Shown one piece after another: positions 59,941 through 64,000 of a DNA stretch of 64,000 bases (its first letter is position 1; every line of letters starts with the position of its first letter). Source of the stretch: Datisca glomerata (lineage: Eukaryota; Streptophyta; Magnoliopsida; Cucurbitales; Datiscaceae); the NCBI GenBank assembly GCA_003255025.1, contig QANY01013423.1, positions 1,105,779 to 1,169,778 of the forward strand, written 5' to 3'. The notes under the pieces were generated by a model. The model had not been told where the DNA came from, searched no databases, and worked only from the letters and a program-made list of their open reading frames with translations. Both the position numbers and the translations under genes were made by a program.

Positions 59941-62900
59941 CATCTCTCTCAATCTCATGTTTCGCACATGACCCTCAAATAACTTCGCAGGAAGTGTCTC
60001 GGTAGATGGGGCAACAAGGTTCTGATCCAACGTTATCTGCATAATAGTCATATCACCTCAGTGAACGATCCAGATGTCGACTTTCGACTATCCTTATCTA
60101 ATTCAAAATCAGTATATTCATTAAGATTCATGCCTCCACCTGAATAAATAAGCATTTAACCTCTCATTCTTTGGAGATACTTGAGAATGTGCTTTACTAC
60201 AATCAAATGTTCTAAACCAGGATTTGATTGATAACGACTGATAATTGTCACCGCATAACAGATGTATGGTCTCTACACAACATGACATACATGAGACTGC
60301 CAACAGCTGAAGCATAAGAAACCTTTCTCATATGCTCTTTCTCCTGAGGTGTCTTAGGATATTTCTCCTTAGAGAGGACAATTTCATGTATGGTCGGTAG
60401 TTGACCTTTCTTGAATTTTATTCATAGAGAATCTTTCAAGCACCTTATCAATATAAGATGCGTGAGAAAGTACCAATAACTTGTTCTTTCAATTCCTTAG
60501 GATTTAGATGCCTAGAACATAACTCACCTCTCCCAAATCTTTCATTTGGAATTTCTCAGCTAACCACTTCTTTACTTTTGATAAAATTTTTACATCATTC
60601 CCAATTAGTAGATTATCATCTACATAAAGAACTAAGAAAACCACTATCTTATCTTTGATATATTTCTAAACACAAGCTTCGTCAACATTTTTCTCAAAGC
60701 CATACGATTTAATAATTTCATCAAAGGTAAGATTCCAAGGTCTAGATGCTTGTTTTAATCCATAAATGGATTTAAAAAACTTGCATACTTTCTGATCTTC
60801 CCACTTTTTCAGGAACCCTTCTAGTTGCACCATATAGATATTTTCTTCAAAAGAGCCATTTAGAAAAATTGTCTTGACATCCATTTGTCATATTCCATAG
60901 TCTAAAATAGCGGCTATGGCAACGGGAAAGAATGTTTCTTCATAATCAACTCATTCCCTTTGTGTATAGCCTTTCACTACCATTCGTATCTTGAAAGTTT
61001 CTACTTTCCCATATGCACCTCTTTTCTGCTTAAAGATCCATTTAAATCTAATGGGCCTGACATATTTAGGTGGATCTACAAGTTCTCAAACAAAATTGGA
61101 ATACATCGATTCTATTTTTTGGTTCATGACATCTTGCAATTTCTCATTTTTAGGATCTTCCATCACCTCCTTAAAGGTTAATGGATCATCCTTATGATTG
61201 TTAGACATTAGAACATGTGCCTCTAGTTCATAGTGAATAGGTTGTCTTACAACCCTCCCACTACAACATTGCACCAGGGTTTCCTGAACAAGAACAGTGG
61301 TTTATGTGAATTTTCGTTTATCAGTTAATGATGAAGGTGGTCTGATCTCATCAGATGCTAATTATTTGAGAACTACTTTACTTCGAGATTTGTAGTTTTT
61401 CATATAGTCGTGTTCAAGGAATGTAACATTTTTCGATAGAAACACCTTTTGATCCTTGTGACTATAAAAGTATCCACCTCTAGTCTCTAGAGCATAGCTA
61501 ACAATATACACACTTCAAACCCTGAGTCTAACTTTCCAGTCGTGGGTCTAAGAACATGATTTGGACACCCCCATATACAAAAATGATGCAAACTGGGTTT
61601 AAAGCCATTTCATATCTCTAAAAGTATCTTGCTTACAGACTTAGAAGGTACTACATTCAAAATGTAGGTTTCCATTTGAAGTGCATATCCCTAGAATATG
61701 AGTAGTAGTGCTGAGTAACTTAACATAGACCTAATCATATCCAATAGGGTTCGATTTCTCCTTTTTGAAACACCGTTTTGTTATGGCGTTCCAGGTGATG
61801 TGAGTCGGGATAACATGTCATACTCCAACATGTAATCCTTGAATTCTAAGTCCAAGTATTCACCACCTCAATCTGATCGAAGTGTTTTCAATGATTTACC
61901 TAATTGCTTTTCTGCTCCAGCTTTGAAATCCTTAAACTTTCCAAAAATTTTAGACTTTCTATACAATAGGTAAGTATAACCATATCTAGAGTAATCATCA
62001 ATAAAAGTGAGAAAATACTCTTACCCACCTCTAATTTGTACATTGATCGGTCCACAAACATCACTATATACTAGCTCAAGTGGTTCCTTGACTCTTTGGC
62101 CCTTTCTTGTGAAAGGTCTCTTGATCATTTTTCCCTCTAGACAAGATTCACAAACAATAAGAGTCATAACTTTTAGTTCTCTCAAATCACCATGCTTTGT
62201 TAACCTGTTTAATCTATCTAGATTAATATATCCCAACCTAAGATGTCATAGATACGTGTCATCGTCATTATGAGAAACTCTTTGTTGTTTGTTACTTTAG
62301 GATTTGCTACTTTAAACAATTCAAAATTATTTAACACATGTTCAGTCGGTTTAAGCATATACAGTCCGTTCAAAATGTTAGCATGACAAATATTGAATCT
62401 ATTCTTTGAAATACTAACTGATTATTAATAAAATAAACTTCAAAAGATTGTTTATGAAGTAACAAAAGAGAAATCAAATTTCTCAAAAATCCAGGAATAA
62501 AATAAACATTGTTCAAAATAAGAAAATTATTTGCAAAACTAAGACGGATTGTCCTCAATGCTTTCAGTGACATGAGCACACCACTCCCAACTCTCATTAT
62601 CACCTCGCCATCAGCAAGCTCTCTTGTCGAATCAGGCATCTACAAAGAAGAACATACATGATTAGTGGCTCCTGAATCCAATATCTAGGATGACGAATCA
62701 TATTCCACTAAATAAGTTTCAAGTACAAGTAAATCACATTTACCTTTCTTTTTCGAAGAAATACTTGCTATAGTTTCTCTTCAAGCGACCTTAAACTCCA
62801 CAGTGGAAACACTTTCCCTTGGGTTTGGTGTCACATCTGTTCTTCTTGGCCTTAGATGAATTTTTCGCTTTCTTTACTCTTTTGTTCTTACTCTATTCAT

Positions 62901-63595
62901 TAATATTGTTCCTCTTCCTTTTGTTGTTCTTCAAAACATTGGAAGAAGGTTTTTGCTCAGTAACATTTGATTCGCCCTCTTTAGTCATACGCTTGTTGAG
63001 TGACTCAAAAGTCTGCAGTTCATTCAAAAATTGGGTCATGTTGAATTTCAACTTGTTCATAACATAGTTGGTGGTGAACATGGAAAAAATAAGTGTGAGC
63101 GATTCAGGTATAATGTTGACTTGAGTACGCTCATCAATAGTAGCCTCATGTACTTCTGCTTCATGTATTATATCGATCATGTTCAGAGCATGTTCGTTCA
63201 CGCACAGAAATACCTTTCTTCATCTTGGTTGTCATGTAGCTCTTAGTAACCTCATGACGACTTTGATCAGACTGCTGCACAAACATCACCTATAAAGATT
63301 CCATAATCTCATAGGCAGTTTTCATGCTTTCATGCTTAATCCTAAGAACATCATTCATGCTCACAAGCATGTACCACTTAGCTTTGTTGTTGGATTGAAT
63401 CTAAGCATCAAACTTGTCGCTAACATTCTAAGAGGCATTGGCAGCGGGCTCCTCAAGACATTCCTCAATAAGAATAAATTTGTGGTTCTCATGAATTAAC
63501 ATCAAGTTTAAATTTGACTTCCATCTTATGAAATTATCACCATTCAATTTTGCAAGTGCAAGCAAAACAGTAATAGAGTTGCCCATGGTAGACAT
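59941..63595 (-). pseudogene. family X copy III gag-pol (broken)
   Basis: Gag starts at ATG 63595 (MSTMGNSITVLLALAKLNGD, then NFIRWKSNLNLML and LEEPAANAS). It continues with NMIDIIHEAEVHEATIDERT and YVMNKLKFNMTQFLNELQTF (62893-63201) and a zinc-knuckle region near 62790-62815. The protease keeps DSGATNHVCSS (about 62640-62680), but a stop lies just upstream. The pre-integrase and integrase start show LGYINLDRLNRLTKHGDLRE, then CESCLEGKMIKRPF and LVYSDVCGPINV (62021-62236). RT shows MDVKTIFLNGSFEENIYMVQ and SIYGLKQASRPWNLTFDEI (60666-60884). RNase H occupies about 59960-60300. Frames are interrupted throughout, but this is the most complete copy of the family here. Confidence 0.8.
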
Positions 63596-64000
63596 AATAT
63601 TAACTAAAATAAAACATATATAATACAATATAATTGAAATAAATATCAAGAATTCAGAAAGTAAACGTGATGTTTGAATGCAACATATTAAACACATAAA
63701 TTTAACATTTACTGATCTACGATAAGATAACCTAACAATTAGTGTGCCGCTTTAGGATCGGTCAGATTAATTTTAGACTGTCTATAAGATATTCTCATCT
63801 TTATTAATTAAAAATCAAAATATCTCATATTTTCTCTTTTAATAATAATGTATCACTTATTTGATCAAGTCACAATTGTTCACTCAAAACATAATTGTGA
63901 CTTTGTCAGTGTAACCCATTATTTCAGATTCCATGACTTGATTTAGAATATGCCGCCTTAGGATCAATCAAAACTAAACTACCATACTTAATCCTATCTT
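63596..64000 (-). other. gag-proximal leader of family X copy III
   Basis: Non-coding on the minus strand. It contains two copies of the leader motif, at 63743-63765 (CTGACCGATCCTAAAGCGGC) and 63950-63970 (TGATTGATCCTAAGGCGGCA), equivalent to those of copy II. It continues past the window edge toward the primer-binding site and 5' LTR. Confidence 0.7.

Larger units (their letters stand above)
57773..64000 (-). mobile_element. copia family X, copy III, 5' part beyond window
   Basis: The 3' LTR (57773-59911) is followed by the polypurine tract and RNase H tail, then RT, integrase, protease and gag on the minus strand, and the leader from about 63596 to the window edge. It is inserted in the 5' leader of the copia element at 52200-57772. 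The five bases left of the LTR are TTAAA; the matching duplication should be found beyond the right edge. It is the only family X copy with a readable gag start. Confidence 0.85.

Overview
This window looks like nuclear DNA from a seed plant, most likely a eudicot. It is AT-rich and dominated by Ty1/copia and Ty3/gypsy LTR retrotransposons. It carries plastid and mitochondrial DNA fragments and has a single clear host gene with plant-type introns. The species cannot be named from sequence alone. Almost every transposon reading frame is broken. The only protein-coding gene that reads through intact is a six-exon J-domain (DnaJ-like) co-chaperone on the minus strand at 23306-25278.

Layout. 1-4690: an old copia gag gene split by a second, internally deleted copia element (99-4320). 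5302-7215: the 3' part of a gypsy pol, minus strand. 7924-17742: copy I of a copia family with about 2.1-kb LTRs, here called family X, minus strand. Its 3' LTR was later hit by a mitochondrial DNA insertion (7983-8662) and a hAT-type non-autonomous transposon (9534-10187), and its 5' leader is inverted. 17743-23300: AT-rich spacer with possible Helitron ends, a mitochondrial cox3 fragment and a plastid psbC fragment. 23306-25650: the J-protein gene and its promoter. 25650-29450: spacer, short tandem repeats and a dead MULE transposase.

29450-38363: a full-length Tat-type gypsy element, minus strand, with an exact 5-bp target duplication (ATATT). Between its integrase and 3' LTR it carries a 56-bp tandem array and an extra, opposite-strand, intron-bearing reading frame. 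39562-49261: family X copy II, plus strand, with both LTRs. 49262-52200: spacer. About 52200-57772: a different copia element, minus strand, whose 5' leader is interrupted by family X copy III (57773 to beyond the window end).

How the parts relate. Comparing the three family X copies gives empty-site evidence for the hAT and mitochondrial insertions. It also exposes an inversion in copy I, a variable array of short palindromic repeats inside the LTR, and a conserved duplicated motif in the leader upstream of gag. No CRISPR array, intact tRNA or rRNA gene, or bacterial-type operon was seen. All alignments were done by eye, so element boundaries marked approximate could shift by several bases.
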